64,000 nt of DNA, taken from Streptomyces roseolilacinus. Its GTDB lineage: Bacteria; Actinomycetota; Actinomycetes; Streptomycetales; Streptomycetaceae. The notes beneath the pieces are model-generated. The model was not told where the DNA came from. It made no database searches and saw only the letters and a program-made list of their open reading frames with translations. A program made the position numbers and the translations under genes. Where the stretch lies: assembly GCF_014649335.1 (NCBI RefSeq), contig NZ_BMSV01000004.1:434001-498000 (forward strand), written 5' to 3'. This document shows positions 1 through 8,400 of this stretch, piece after piece (the first letter of the stretch is position 1; every line of letters begins with the position of its first letter).

Positions 1-1
1 G

Positions 2-637
2 GTGGGGCGCCGCTGCTCGACCGGTTCGGCGACCGTGCTGGGCGACCTCGCGCAGGGCACCACCCCGTGGGCGACGCGCAGCTGGGCCGAGGCGCTGCGG
101 CACCTGGGCAAGCCGGACGCGCTGGTGGAGGAGCTGACGGCCGGTTTCCGCGTGCCGCGCGACGTGATCGCGTACGCCTCCCGGCTGCTGCCGCACATCG
201 CGCCGGACCTGGCGGAGGTCCGCTCGGTCCGGGAGAACCCCGGTTCGCTGGAGGTGCGGGAGGTGGACCTGGAGCGGCGGGACGCGGAGGTCGTCGCGGC
301 GTGCGCGCGGTTCCTGGACCGGGAGGGCTCCATCGGCCTGATCGCCGCCGATCCGCGCCTGCCCGCCCTGGAGGAGGCGCTGCGGGAGGCCGGCGTGCCG
401 TTCCTGTCGCCGGGCGAGGAGACGACCCCGGACGTACGGCTCACCCTGGTCCCGGCGTCGCTCGCGAAGGGCCTGGAGTACGACTACGTGGTCCTCGACG
501 AGCCCGCCGCGGTGGTGGCCGCCGAGCCCGACGACCGCACGGGCCTGCGCCGCCTGTACGTGGCTCTGACCAGGGCGGTCTCCGGCCTGAAGGTCCTCCA
601 CGCGACCCCCTTGCCGGAACAGCTGGCCTCCGCCTGA
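2..637 (+). CDS. HelD/UvrD-type RNA polymerase-associated ATPase, C-terminal part
   Basis: C-terminal 211 residues of a superfamily 1 helicase-like ATPase; the 5' part lies outside the window. The stretch GSATVLGDLAQGTTPWA is typical of the HelD family (helicase motif III), LAKGLEYDYVVL matches motif V and YVALTRAV motif VI. HelD proteins do not unwind DNA in the classical way; they bind stalled or rifampicin-bound RNA polymerase and recycle it using ATP. Actinobacterial HelR gives rifampicin tolerance, but from this fragment it cannot be told whether this is HelR or another HelD paralogue. The gene stands alone. Its end overlaps, on the other strand, an open frame that begins in the eroded permease remnant at about 754-873. 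Confidence 0.85.
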   Translation: MGRRCSTGSATVLGDLAQGTTPWATRSWAEALRHLGKPDALVEELTAGFRVPRDVIAYASRLLPHIAPDLAEVRSVRENPGSLEVREVDLERRDAEVVAACARFLDREGSIGLIAADPRLPALEEALREAGVPFLSPGEETTPDVRLTLVPASLAKGLEYDYVVLDEPAAVVAAEPDDRTGLRRLYVALTRAVSGLKVLHATPLPEQLASA

Positions 638-700
638 CGTCCCGTGCGGCGGGGTGGGCGAGGCGGGAGGACGCACACCTGTGGACATCGGGGCCCCGGC

Positions 701-785
701 GGGCAAAGCGGTGGCTCGCCCGACTGAGGCCCCCGTACGCCCGCCCCTCGGACCCCGGCGTCCGAGGCGACGGGGCGGGCGCCGA
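701..785. repeat. Dispersed intergenic repeat, copy A
   Basis: This segment aligns well with the cluster at 37379-37603. Shared blocks include CCCGACTGAGGCCC, CGTACGCCCGCCCC and GGACCCCGG, with matching spacing. The 3' part of the unit, which in the other copies runs on into GCGCGCCTG and GAGAGCGC, is missing here. It lies in the gap between the HelD and HAD genes and abuts the permease remnant, so it may mark a deletion junction. Confidence 0.65.
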
Positions 786-873
786 CCGCGAGGCTCAGCA
801 GGACGGCGACGGCGAGGGCGGCGACGGCCGCGGCGGTCGCGAGGACACGTCGGGAACGCACAGCGGCAGCCAA
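754..873 (-). pseudogene. Probable remnant of a FecCD-type iron-siderophore permease N-terminus
   Basis: Reading the minus strand from a TTG at 873 gives about 40 residues that look like a FecCD permease start: a basic N-terminus, one hydrophobic helix, then SLAVGARPV, which is characteristic of the first membrane segment of iron-siderophore permeases. The resemblance stops where a dispersed repeat begins (about 701-785); beyond that the frame only translates repeat DNA (GVRGPQSGEPP). About 40 bases upstream, at 913-930, GAGGTGAGGC partly matches the IdeR/DmdR iron box. I read this as the stub of an iron-regulated permease gene whose remainder was lost. It could instead be a short signal-peptide protein, or chance. 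Confidence 0.4.
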
Positions 874-971
874 TCGGAAAGGTGCAGGCGGGGGGCCGGG
901 CCGGGGGGCCGGGCGAGGTGAGGCCCAGTGGAGGCAGCGGCCGGAAACGCTCCCCGGGCAGAATGCCCCCC

Positions 972-1595
972 ATGCCTCTCACCGTCGGGTTCGACCTCGA
1001 TATGACCCTCATCGACTCCCGTCCCGGTATTCACGCGACATACCGGGAGCTTTCGGCGCGTACGGGGGTGTGGATCGACGCCGACCTGGCGGTGACCCGC
1101 CTCGGACCGCCGCTCGAACACGAGCTGGCGTACTGGTTCCCCCCGGAGCGCGTGACGGAGATGGTCGCCGCGTACCGTGAGATCTATCCCACACACGCCA
1201 TCGAACCGTCCCTGGCGCTGCCCGGCGCGGGGGATGCGATTCAAGCCGTTCGCGCGGCCGGCGGGCGGAGCGTCGTCGTCACGGCGAAGAACGAGCCGCA
1301 CGCCCGGCTGCACGTCTCCCACCTCGGCCTGGAGCCCGACGCGGTGGTCGGGTGGCTGTGGGCGGAGGCGAAGGCGGAGGCGCTGCGCGAGCACGGCGCG
1401 ACGGTGTACGTCGGTGACCACCTGGGCGACATACGCGGTGCCCGCGCGGCGGGCGCCCTCGCCGTGTCGGTGGCCACCGGGCCGTACGACGAGGCGGCCC
1501 TGCGCGCGGCCGGCGCGGACGTCGTCCTGCCTGATCTGACGGCGTTTCCGGCGTGGTGGGCGGCCTACGCGGAGGGCGCGGTCTCCCGGGCCTGA
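972..1595 (+). CDS. HAD-superfamily phosphatase/hydrolase
   Basis: A 207-residue haloacid dehalogenase-type hydrolase. Motif I is FDLDMTLIDS close to the N-terminus (nucleophile Asp and acid/base Asp), motif II is the Thr in SVVVTAKNE, and motif IV is VGDHLGDI. A small helical cap lies between motifs I and II, as in phosphoglycolate phosphatase and beta-phosphoglucomutase relatives; the substrate cannot be deduced. I chose ATG 972 because the protein then begins MPLTVGFDLD; ATG 963 is in frame and equally possible, and neither has a clear ribosome binding site. The stop overlaps by 31 bp the convergent small membrane-protein gene. Confidence 0.85.
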   Translation: MPLTVGFDLDMTLIDSRPGIHATYRELSARTGVWIDADLAVTRLGPPLEHELAYWFPPERVTEMVAAYREIYPTHAIEPSLALPGAGDAIQAVRAAGGRSVVVTAKNEPHARLHVSHLGLEPDAVVGWLWAEAKAEALREHGATVYVGDHLGDIRGARAAGALAVSVATGPYDEAALRAAGADVVLPDLTAFPAWWAAYAEGAVSRA

Positions 1596-1822
1596 CGCCG
1601 CTGGGCGGCGATGGAGCGGAGCACTCCGGCGGCGGCGACGAGGAAGCCGACGCCCATCAGCATCGCCACGAGGTACACGATCGTGGGAAACGGGTCCGTC
1701 CCCAGGAAGAGTGGCGCGACCGTGACGAGCGTGGCGATCGCCCCGATGATGAAGAGGACCGCTCCGACACGAATGAGCCCGTCCCCGGGGAGGGCGCCGC
1801 TCGCGGTGGTTTCACTACGCAT
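1565..1822 (-). CDS. Small two-helix membrane protein
   Basis: 85 residues with two clear hydrophobic segments (about 19-40 and 47-68) separated by a short loop containing LGTDPFP, and a basic tail (RSIAAQRRQ). This is the layout of a small conserved streptomycete inner-membrane protein of unknown function. It is convergent with and slightly overlaps the HAD gene. No family was recognised. Confidence 0.7.
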   Translation of the reverse strand: MRSETTASGALPGDGLIRVGAVLFIIGAIATLVTVAPLFLGTDPFPTIVYLVAMLMGVGFLVAAAGVLRSIAAQRRQARETAPSA

Positions 1823-1950
1823 TCGGCCAGGGTAGTTCCCTGGCCGGGGGAACGGGCCGGCGGCGTCTTGTCACGAGGGCCGGGACCATTAGCCTGGACG
1901 CCCTGAGCCGCTCATCGCGGACCCATCGAGTACGAGGACGAGGACAGGAC

Positions 1951-2334
1951 GTGCCTACCGGCAAGGTCAAGTGGTTCAACAGCGAGAAGGGCTTCGGCTT
2001 TCTCTCCCGCGACGACGGCGGCGACGTCTTCGTGCACTCGTCGGTGCTCCCTGCCGGGATCGACGGCCTGAAGCCGGGCCAGCGCGTGGAGTTCGGCGTG
2101 GTCGCCGGGCAGCGCGGCGACCAGGCGCTGTCGGTGACGGTCCTCGACCCGACCCCCTCGGTGGCGGCGGCGCAGCGGCGCAAGCCGGACGAGCTGGCGT
2201 CGATCGTGCAGGACCTGACGACGCTGCTGGAGAACATCACGCCGATGCTGGAGCGGGGCCGGTACCCCGACAAGGTGCACGGCAAGAAGATCGCCGGCCT
2301 GCTGCGCGCGGTGGCCGACCAGCTGGACGTCTGA
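1951..2334 (+). CDS. Cold-shock domain protein with C-terminal extension
   Basis: 127 residues. The first 67 are a cold-shock domain with RNP1-like KGFGFLSRD and RNP2-like DVFVHSSVL, preceded by the usual GKVKWFNSEKG. The remaining 60 residues form a helical extension (KPDELASIVQDLTTLLENI) found in larger actinobacterial CspB-like proteins. It probably binds single-stranded RNA or DNA as an RNA chaperone. The GTG start at 1951 follows an AGGACAGG ribosome binding site. It stands alone and is convergent with the mqn operon; GC-rich inverted sequences at 2340-2440 probably end both transcripts. Confidence 0.9.
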   Translation: MPTGKVKWFNSEKGFGFLSRDDGGDVFVHSSVLPAGIDGLKPGQRVEFGVVAGQRGDQALSVTVLDPTPSVAAAQRRKPDELASIVQDLTTLLENITPMLERGRYPDKVHGKKIAGLLRAVADQLDV

Positions 2335-2446
2335 CCCTCCGCGGGCTCCCCCCTCGCGGGGCGCCCGCCGACGCGCCGTGCCGCCCGTCCCGTCCCGCGG
2401 GGCGGGCGGCCCCGCGACGGGGCGCCCGCACGCCGCGGGGCCGGGC

Positions 2447-3280
2447 CTACGGGAAGGCCAGGGCCTCCGGGGGGACGCCGGGGACCAGGTCGTGGGCGGC
2501 CGCGCGGGCCAGCAGCGTGTGCACCGCCTCGTACCCCGCGGGGCCCAGGTCCTCGGTGTACTCGTTCACGTACAGCCCGATGTGCCGCTCGGCCACCTCG
2601 GGGTCCATCTCCTGCGCGTGCGCCCGCACGTACGGCTGCGCGGCCGCCGGCGACGCCCACGCCCGCCGCACCGACTCCCGTGCCGCGTCCGCCAGCCCGC
2701 GCAGCGCCCGCGCGCCCAGCGACCGCTTCGCGATGATCGCGCCCAGCGGGATCGGGTGCCCGGTCGTGGCCTCCCAGTGCTCGCCCATGTCGGCGAGGCG
2801 GTGCAGCCCGTACCTCTGGTACGTGAACCGCGCCTCGTGGATGACCAGCCCCGCGTCGACCTTCCCGTCCCGCACCGCGGGCATGATCTCGTGGAAGGGC
2901 ATCACGACGACCTCCCCGACCCCGCCCGGCACGGCCTGCGCGGCCCACAGCCGGAACAGCAGGTACGCCGTCGACCGCTCGCTCGGTACGGCGACGGTCC
3001 GGCCGGACAGGTCGGTGCCGGGCTCGCGGGTGAGGACCAGCGGCCCGCAGCCGCGCCCGAGCGCGCCGCCGCACGGCAGCAGGGCGTACTCGTCCAGGAC
3101 CCACGGCAGGACGGCGTACGAGACCTTCAGGACGTCCAGCTCGCCCCGCTCGGCCATGCCGTTGGTGACGTCGATGTCGGCGAAGGTGACGTCCAGCTCG
3201 GGCGCCCCGGGCACCAGCCCGTGCGCCCACGCGTGGAAGACGAACGTGTCGTTCGGGCAGGGGGAGTATGCGATGCGCAT
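2447..3280 (-). CDS. mqnD: 1,4-dihydroxy-6-naphthoate synthase MqnD
   Basis: 277 residues, the family's usual length, with the diagnostic N-terminus MRIAYSPCPNDTF, a periplasmic-binding-protein fold, and LKVSYAVLP and GLVIHEARFTYQ in the expected places. MqnD converts cyclic dehypoxanthinyl futalosine to 1,4-dihydroxy-6-naphthoate in the futalosine route to menaquinone. ATG 3280 is preferred over the in-frame GTGs at 3286 and 3283 because the GAGTGAGG ribosome binding site, inside the end of mqnB, is then correctly spaced. Third gene of the DUF2771-mqnB-mqnD operon. Confidence 0.95.
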   Translation of the reverse strand: MRIAYSPCPNDTFVFHAWAHGLVPGAPELDVTFADIDVTNGMAERGELDVLKVSYAVLPWVLDEYALLPCGGALGRGCGPLVLTREPGTDLSGRTVAVPSERSTAYLLFRLWAAQAVPGGVGEVVVMPFHEIMPAVRDGKVDAGLVIHEARFTYQRYGLHRLADMGEHWEATTGHPIPLGAIIAKRSLGARALRGLADAARESVRRAWASPAAAQPYVRAHAQEMDPEVAERHIGLYVNEYTEDLGPAGYEAVHTLLARAAAHDLVPGVPPEALAFP

Positions 3281-3292
3281 CACCACTGGCCC

Positions 3293-4051
3293 TCACTCCT
3301 CCCTGAAGATGCGGGTACTCAGAGGCTCGAACGCCGCCCGCAGCGCGCCCAGCGCCTCGCCGATCCGCCAGGCGGCCCGGTCGCGGGGGCCGACGGTGTT
3401 GGAGACGGCGCGGACCTCGACGGCCGGCACGCCGTGCGCGGCGGCGGCCTCGGCGACGCCGAAGCCCTCCATGGCCTCCGCCCCGGCCCGCGGGTGCCGG
3501 GCGGTCAGCTCGGCGGCGCGGGCGGCGGTGCCGGTGACGGTGGAGACGGTCAGGACGGGCGCGAGCAGGCACGGCAGGCCGGTGTCGCGCACCGCCTCCG
3601 CCAGGCGGGCGGTCAGCGCGGCCGGCGGGGTGTGGACGGAGCGGCCGAAGCCCAGCTCCTCCACCGGCAGGTAGCCGCCGGGGGTGTCGGCGCCCAGGTC
3701 GGCGGCGACGATGCTGTCCGAGACGACGAGGGACCCGATCGGGGCGCGCGGCGCGAACCCGCCGCCGATCCCGGCGGTGATCACCAGGTCGTACGGGTAG
3801 GGGGCGGTGGCCAGCGCGGTCGCCGCGCCGACCGCCGCCGCGGCGGGCCCGACACCGGCCGCGAGGACGTCCACGACGGGCGCGGCGGGCCCGGCCGGCC
3901 GGGCGAGGGCGTGTCCGGTGAGCAGGTGGCCCGTCACGGTGTGGCCGCTCGGCAGCGGCCGGGAGGAGCGCGCGGCGCAGCCGACGAGTCCGCCGGCGAC
4001 GGAGTGCGCCTCCGCCGCCACGGCGGTCACGACCAGGACGCGCAGGGTCAC
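3293..4051 (-). CDS. mqnB: Futalosine hydrolase MqnB
   Basis: 252 residues of the nucleoside phosphorylase/MTAN fold: LRVLVVTAVAAEA at the N-terminus, the glycine-rich LVITAGIGGGF, and the ribose/base-contact motif AEAMEGFGVAEAA followed by VRAVSNTVG. MqnB removes hypoxanthine from futalosine to give dehypoxanthinyl futalosine. The GTG start at 4051 overlaps the stop of the lipoprotein gene (GTGA), so translation is probably coupled, and mqnD follows after a 12-base gap. In Streptomyces other mqn genes usually lie elsewhere on the chromosome; none is seen in this window. Confidence 0.93.
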   Translation of the reverse strand: MTLRVLVVTAVAAEAHSVAGGLVGCAARSSRPLPSGHTVTGHLLTGHALARPAGPAAPVVDVLAAGVGPAAAAVGAATALATAPYPYDLVITAGIGGGFAPRAPIGSLVVSDSIVAADLGADTPGGYLPVEELGFGRSVHTPPAALTARLAEAVRDTGLPCLLAPVLTVSTVTGTAARAAELTARHPRAGAEAMEGFGVAEAAAAHGVPAVEVRAVSNTVGPRDRAAWRIGEALGALRAAFEPLSTRIFREE

Positions 4052-4545
4052 ACCTTCTTGAGGACGAAGCGGTAGACGCCGATGGCCTTCTTCGTCTTCG
4101 CGTCCGTCTCCAGGATCGACACGCGGACGCTGCCGGCGGACTGGCCGCCCATCGCCGGGCCGGCGAAGAACGAGCTCGCGGTGATCGACCGGTACGTCTT
4201 GGTGTACGGCTCCTGCTCGGCGCGCTCGCCGTCCAGGAAGATCGTCCAGCCGTTCTCGGCGATCTCCGGGTCGACGCCGAAGCGGATCCGGTCGTCCACG
4301 GAGACGTCGACGGCCTTGCCGCCCTTGGCGCTGAGGCACTCCTGGACGCGGGACTCCTTCAGGCCGCCCTCGTCGTAGCAGTTTTCCGCGGCCTCGGTGT
4401 TGTACGAGTCGGATCCGACCGTCACGGTCGCGATCGGCGTCGGCTTGGTCCAGCCGCAGGCGGAGAGGACGAGCAGGCCGGCGGAGACGGCACCCAGAGC
4501 GACGCCGGCCCGGCGGGCCTTTCCGGAGAAGAACGCAACGGTCAT
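4048..4545 (-). CDS. DUF2771 lipoprotein
   Basis: 165 residues with a lipoprotein signal: basic KARR, hydrophobic core, lipobox LSAC and then GWTKPTP. The mature part is a small beta-rich domain with two further cysteines (ENCYDEGG and VQECLSAK) that could pair outside the cell. It matches the DUF2771 family, conserved in Streptomyces next to the mqn genes; its function is unknown. It is the first gene of the operon and overlaps mqnB by 4 bp, which suggests, without proving, a link to respiratory-quinone metabolism. Confidence 0.85.
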   Translation of the reverse strand: MTVAFFSGKARRAGVALGAVSAGLLVLSACGWTKPTPIATVTVGSDSYNTEAAENCYDEGGLKESRVQECLSAKGGKAVDVSVDDRIRFGVDPEIAENGWTIFLDGERAEQEPYTKTYRSITASSFFAGPAMGGQSAGSVRVSILETDAKTKKAIGVYRFVLKKV

Positions 4546-4609
4546 GGGCCGAAGGCTATCGGTCCCGGCCGCCGCAGGCGCATGGGGGGCTCTCGCGACG
4601 CGCGCACGC

Positions 4610-6034
4610 TCACCCCGCGCGGCGGGAGTCCCGCACGGCGCGCGGGCCGCGGGGGGCCTCCCCGCCGTGCCGCGCCGCGCCGAGCAGGCCGCGGCCGGCG
4701 ACCGCCGCCCCGGCGGCGAGGATGGCCGCCGCCACGGCCATCCCGAGCGTGCCGTTCAGCGGCAGGACGATGCCGACGGCACCGCCGACCACCCACGCCA
4801 TCTGCAGCAACGTCTCGGAGCGGGCGAACGCGGACGTGCGCACGGACTCCGGCACGTCCCGCTGGATCAGGGCGTCGAGGGACAGCTTCGCCAGGGCCTG
4901 CGCCAGCCCCGCGACGGAACCCAGCAGGGCGACGAGCGGCCCGCCGAAGAAGACCGCCGCCGTGATCGTCGCGGCCAGCGCCAGGACCAGCATCGTGGCG
5001 ATGATCGCCTCGGGGGCGCGGTCCCTGAGCCAGGCGCCGACCGCCGTGCCGCAGGCGTTGCCCGCGCCGGCCGCCACGCCGACGACGGCGAGGGAGACGG
5101 CGGCGCTCTGCCCGCCGATCGGGTGGACCCGCAGCAGGAACGCCAGGAAGAAGATCAGGAACCCGGACAGGCCGCGCAGCGCCGCGTTGGCCTGGAGGGC
5201 GTGCAGGACGGCCGGGCCGACCGTGCGCAGGCTGGGCTTGCGCTCGCCGTGGGTGAGCATGTGCGCCTTGCCCTCGCCCTTCGCGGAGTCCACCGCGTGG
5301 GGCAGGCGGAACGCCAGGAAGGTGCCCGCCGCGAACAGCGCGCACGCCCCGTACAGCGGCCACTCCGGCCCGATCCGGTGCAGGCCGACCGCGACGGGCG
5401 CGGCCGCGCCGGTGGCGAGGAGCCCCGCGAGGGTGACCCGCGAGTTCGCCTTCACCAGGGAGAAGCGGGGCGGCAGCAGCCGCGGGACGACGGCGGAGCG
5501 GACCACGCCGTACGCCTTGGAGGCGACGAGCACGCCGAGCGCCTCCGGGTACAGCTCCAGGCCACCCGTGGCGACCGCGCCCGACAGGGCGACCGCGAGG
5601 AACGCGCGGACGAGCATGGCCCCCGCCATCGCCGCGCGCCGGCCGTGCGGCACGTGGTCGAGGAGCGGGCCGATGACGGGGGCGAGGAGCACGAACGGGG
5701 CGAGCGTGATGGCGAGGTACAGGGCGACGCGGCCGCGCGCCTCGTCGGTCGGCACGGAGAAGAACACCGTCGACGCGAGCGCCACGGTGATCATCACGTC
5801 GCCCGCGCCGTTCACGGCGTGCAGCTCGATCAGCTTGCCGAGGCCGGACTCCCCGGCGCCCTGCGCGTGGGTGGCGCGGCGGATGCCGCGGGCGGTGGAC
5901 GTGAACGGCAGGTGGGCGGCGCGGCCCAGGCCCCGGCCCGCCGCGCGGAGCCGCCCAGCGCGTCCGTACCGGCCGGCGCGCTGCGACGGTTTCCGGGACC
6001 ACCGCGCGGATGCCACGTCGTCATAGTGCCCCAC
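4610..6034 (-). CDS. MFS transporter
   Basis: About 474 residues with 10-12 hydrophobic segments. The soluble N-terminal stretch (RYGRAGRLRAAGRGLGRAAH) precedes a first membrane helix with ELHAVNGAGDVMITVALAST, and a cytoplasmic loop carries the MFS-like DHVPHGRRAAMAG. It resembles actinobacterial exporters of the DHA3 type annotated only as MFS transporter; the substrate is unknown. The start is uncertain: GTG 6034 and GTG 6016 are both in frame and neither has an ideal ribosome binding site. It is transcribed away from the DUF3027 gene, with a 260-bp divergent promoter region between them. Confidence 0.85.
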   Translation of the reverse strand: MGHYDDVASARWSRKPSQRAGRYGRAGRLRAAGRGLGRAAHLPFTSTARGIRRATHAQGAGESGLGKLIELHAVNGAGDVMITVALASTVFFSVPTDEARGRVALYLAITLAPFVLLAPVIGPLLDHVPHGRRAAMAGAMLVRAFLAVALSGAVATGGLELYPEALGVLVASKAYGVVRSAVVPRLLPPRFSLVKANSRVTLAGLLATGAAAPVAVGLHRIGPEWPLYGACALFAAGTFLAFRLPHAVDSAKGEGKAHMLTHGERKPSLRTVGPAVLHALQANAALRGLSGFLIFFLAFLLRVHPIGGQSAAVSLAVVGVAAGAGNACGTAVGAWLRDRAPEAIIATMLVLALAATITAAVFFGGPLVALLGSVAGLAQALAKLSLDALIQRDVPESVRTSAFARSETLLQMAWVVGGAVGIVLPLNGTLGMAVAAAILAAGAAVAGRGLLGAARHGGEAPRGPRAVRDSRRAG

Positions 6035-6294
6035 CGTTCCTGTCCGTGGAGGGTTACTTGGGGCGGCCGTGTGGGCGGCGGGCTGCGAAGGGGGTAGCGT
6101 GCGTAGCGCGCCACCGGCGGGAAAGGTCTCGGCCGCGCGCCTCTTCGGCATCCCGCAGAATGGATGACATGAGGTGTGCCCGAGCACGTCGGGCGCGGAC
6201 GTCGATGCGGTCCCCGGGTCCGCTCCGTTCGCCGCCCGTGCAGTCGCGCATCGGCCGGCGCACCTGTGAGACGGCGTAGGAGAGAAGCGAACCT

Positions 6295-7215
6295 GTGAGT
6301 GCTGCGACGACGCGAAGCCGTGCCCGGCGTGCCCCCGCCCTGGACAGCCTGTGCGCCGAGGCGGTGGACCTCGCCCGGGAGGCCGCCGAAGAGGCGGCGG
6401 CGCCCGGCGTCGTCGGCGCGTACGTGGAGGCGGTGGCCGAGGGCGACCGGGTCGTCACGCACCTCTTCGAATGCTCCGAGCCCGGGTACCGGGGCTGGCG
6501 CTGGGCGGTGACGGTGGCCCGCGCGTCGCGCGCGAGGAACGTCACGCTCGACGAGGCGGTCCTGCTGCCGGGGCCGGACGCCCTCCTCGCGCCCGAGTGG
6601 GTGCCGTGGAGCGAGCGGCTGCGCCCCGGCGACATGGGGCCGGGCGACCTGCTGCCGACCGAGGCGGACGACCTGCGGCTGGAACCGGGCTACTCCGGGG
6701 AGGACGAGCCGCCGCCGAACTCCGCGGTGTCGGAGGAGATGACCGACCGGGCCGACGCGGAGGACGCCGAGTTCGTGTCGCGCACCCCGTCGCGGGGCGC
6801 GATCGCGGCCGTCGCGGACGAGCTGGGCATGCGGCGCGCGCGGGTGCTGTCCCGGTACGGGCTGCACGCGGCGGCGGACCGCTGGGAGGAGGCGTTCGGG
6901 GCGAAGACCCCGATGGCCCAGGCGGCGCCGGCGTCGTGCGTGTCCTGCGGGTTCCTGACGGCGATCGGCGGGTCGCTGGGGCAGGCGTTCGGGGTGTGCG
7001 CGAACGAGTTCTCGCCCGCGGACGGGCGGGTCGTGTCGCTGGACTACGGGTGCGGCGGGCACTCGGAGGCGGCGGTCATGCCGAAGCCCCCGCGCCCCGC
7101 GGAGCCCGTGCTGGACTCGATGGCGGCGGACGTGTTCCCCCTGCACCCCACCCCGGCCGCGGGTTCCGTCCCGACGGTCCCGGACCCGGCGTCCGAGGAC
7201 CTGGGCCACTCGTAG
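6295..7215 (+). CDS. DUF3027 protein
   Basis: 306 residues without signal peptide or membrane segment. Typical DUF3027 features are the N-terminal APALDSLCAEAVDLAREAA, the GYRGWRWAVTVARA strand region, a central acidic linker, and a C-terminal part with a possible metal site: SCVSCGFL, then GVCANEFSPADGRVVSLDYGCGGHSE (four Cys and one His). The GTG start follows GGAGAGAAG at good spacing. The family is conserved in actinobacteria and has no assigned role; the cysteine arrangement suggests zinc binding. Confidence 0.85.
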   Translation: MSAATTRSRARRAPALDSLCAEAVDLAREAAEEAAAPGVVGAYVEAVAEGDRVVTHLFECSEPGYRGWRWAVTVARASRARNVTLDEAVLLPGPDALLAPEWVPWSERLRPGDMGPGDLLPTEADDLRLEPGYSGEDEPPPNSAVSEEMTDRADAEDAEFVSRTPSRGAIAAVADELGMRRARVLSRYGLHAAADRWEEAFGAKTPMAQAAPASCVSCGFLTAIGGSLGQAFGVCANEFSPADGRVVSLDYGCGGHSEAAVMPKPPRPAEPVLDSMAADVFPLHPTPAAGSVPTVPDPASEDLGHS

Positions 7216-7329
7216 GCACCTCCCCCGGCCCGCGCCCCCGCGGGCCGGGCCGTGTGGACCGCGTACGCCGGAGGGCCGCGCCGTGACGTACGGCGCGGCC
7301 CTTCCGCGTACGCGGGGTGCGGCGGGCGG

Positions 7330-8373
7330 TCAGCCCTTGAGGTCGAGCGTCTCGCTGCCGGCGTCGCTGAAGACGTTGATCCGCAGCCGGGTGACGCCCT
7401 GCGGGAAGGACGTCCCGAGCGAGACGCGCACCTCGTGGACGCGCTGCCGCTCGGCACCGAGCGTCTCGCCGCCGGGTGCGGTGAGCCGGGCCTCGACGCC
7501 GGACGAGCCGGTCGCGCCCACGGCCCGCCAGTCGCCGCCGTCGCGCAGCGACACGCTGACGTCCCCCGGCCGGAGCGTGCCGGACCCGCCGTCGACGGTG
7601 ACGGTGAGCATGTCGGTCGTGTTCTCGGCGGGCCGCCCGAGCGTGTTGTGGACGGTCGCGAGGAACGCCGTCCCGTCACCGCCGGTGCGCAGGGTGGTGG
7701 TCTTCTCCATGGCCCCGTAGACGATCGTGACCGTGCGCGACGGGGGCGTGGACTCCCGTTCGACCGGTGGCGGGGCCGCTCCGCCGCCGGACGCCGACGG
7801 CGACTCGGCCGTGGTGCCGGGCTCCGCGGACGGACCCGTGGGGGAGGCGGTGCCGGGCCGGGTGCTCGGGGTGGCGCTGGGCGACGGGGTGAGCGACGGC
7901 GGGGCGGACACCCGGGCGGGCGGGGTGTCGGCGACGCCCGCCCGGTCGGGGCCCCGGAGCAGCGACACGGCGGCCGTCCCCACCAGGGCCACGGAGGCCA
8001 CCGAGGCGGCGAGGGCCAGCACGAGCGGCCCCCGGCCGCGCGCCGCCCAGTTCGGGGCGGGCGGGCGGGCCGGCCGCAGCGAGTGGTGGGTGAGCTGCCC
8101 GGCGCGGGCCGCGAGGGCACGGACGAGCAGGTCCTCCGTCGGGGTGAGGCCGCGGCGGTCACCGGCGCCGTGCGGATCGTCGGTGCCGTGCGCGTCGGTG
8201 CCGTGCGCGTCGGCGTCGTGCGGATCGTCGGTGCCGTGCGCGTCGGCGGCGTCGTCGTACGCGTCGGCGGGGCGGAAGGCGCCGTACGGGCCGGCCGGGG
8301 GCCGATCCGGATCCGGCGAGTCGCCCGGAGGCCGATCCGGATCCTGCGGGCCGTGGTCACGTGGGCCGTTCAT
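7330..8373 (-). CDS. Single-pass membrane protein paired with a SigE-type sigma factor
   Basis: 347 residues. Residues 1-70 are Pro/Asp/His-rich with imperfect repeats of AHGTDDPH, encoded by 15-bp DNA repeats. A helical segment follows (LTPTEDLLVRALAARAGQLT), then one membrane helix (LVLALAASVASVALVGTAAV), a Pro/Ser/Thr-rich linker, and a beta-rich extracellular domain ending ETLDLKG. It starts 27 bp after the sigma-factor stop behind GGAGGA, so the two are co-transcribed. The position and the cytosolic helical segment suggest an anti-sigma-like partner, but no zinc anti-sigma motif is present. Function unproven. Confidence 0.8.
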   Translation of the reverse strand: MNGPRDHGPQDPDRPPGDSPDPDRPPAGPYGAFRPADAYDDAADAHGTDDPHDADAHGTDAHGTDDPHGAGDRRGLTPTEDLLVRALAARAGQLTHHSLRPARPPAPNWAARGRGPLVLALAASVASVALVGTAAVSLLRGPDRAGVADTPPARVSAPPSLTPSPSATPSTRPGTASPTGPSAEPGTTAESPSASGGGAAPPPVERESTPPSRTVTIVYGAMEKTTTLRTGGDGTAFLATVHNTLGRPAENTTDMLTVTVDGGSGTLRPGDVSVSLRDGGDWRAVGATGSSGVEARLTAPGGETLGAERQRVHEVRVSLGTSFPQGVTRLRINVFSDAGSETLDLKG

Positions 8374-8400
8374 CGTGCGGTCCTCCTCTCCTCGGCTCGG

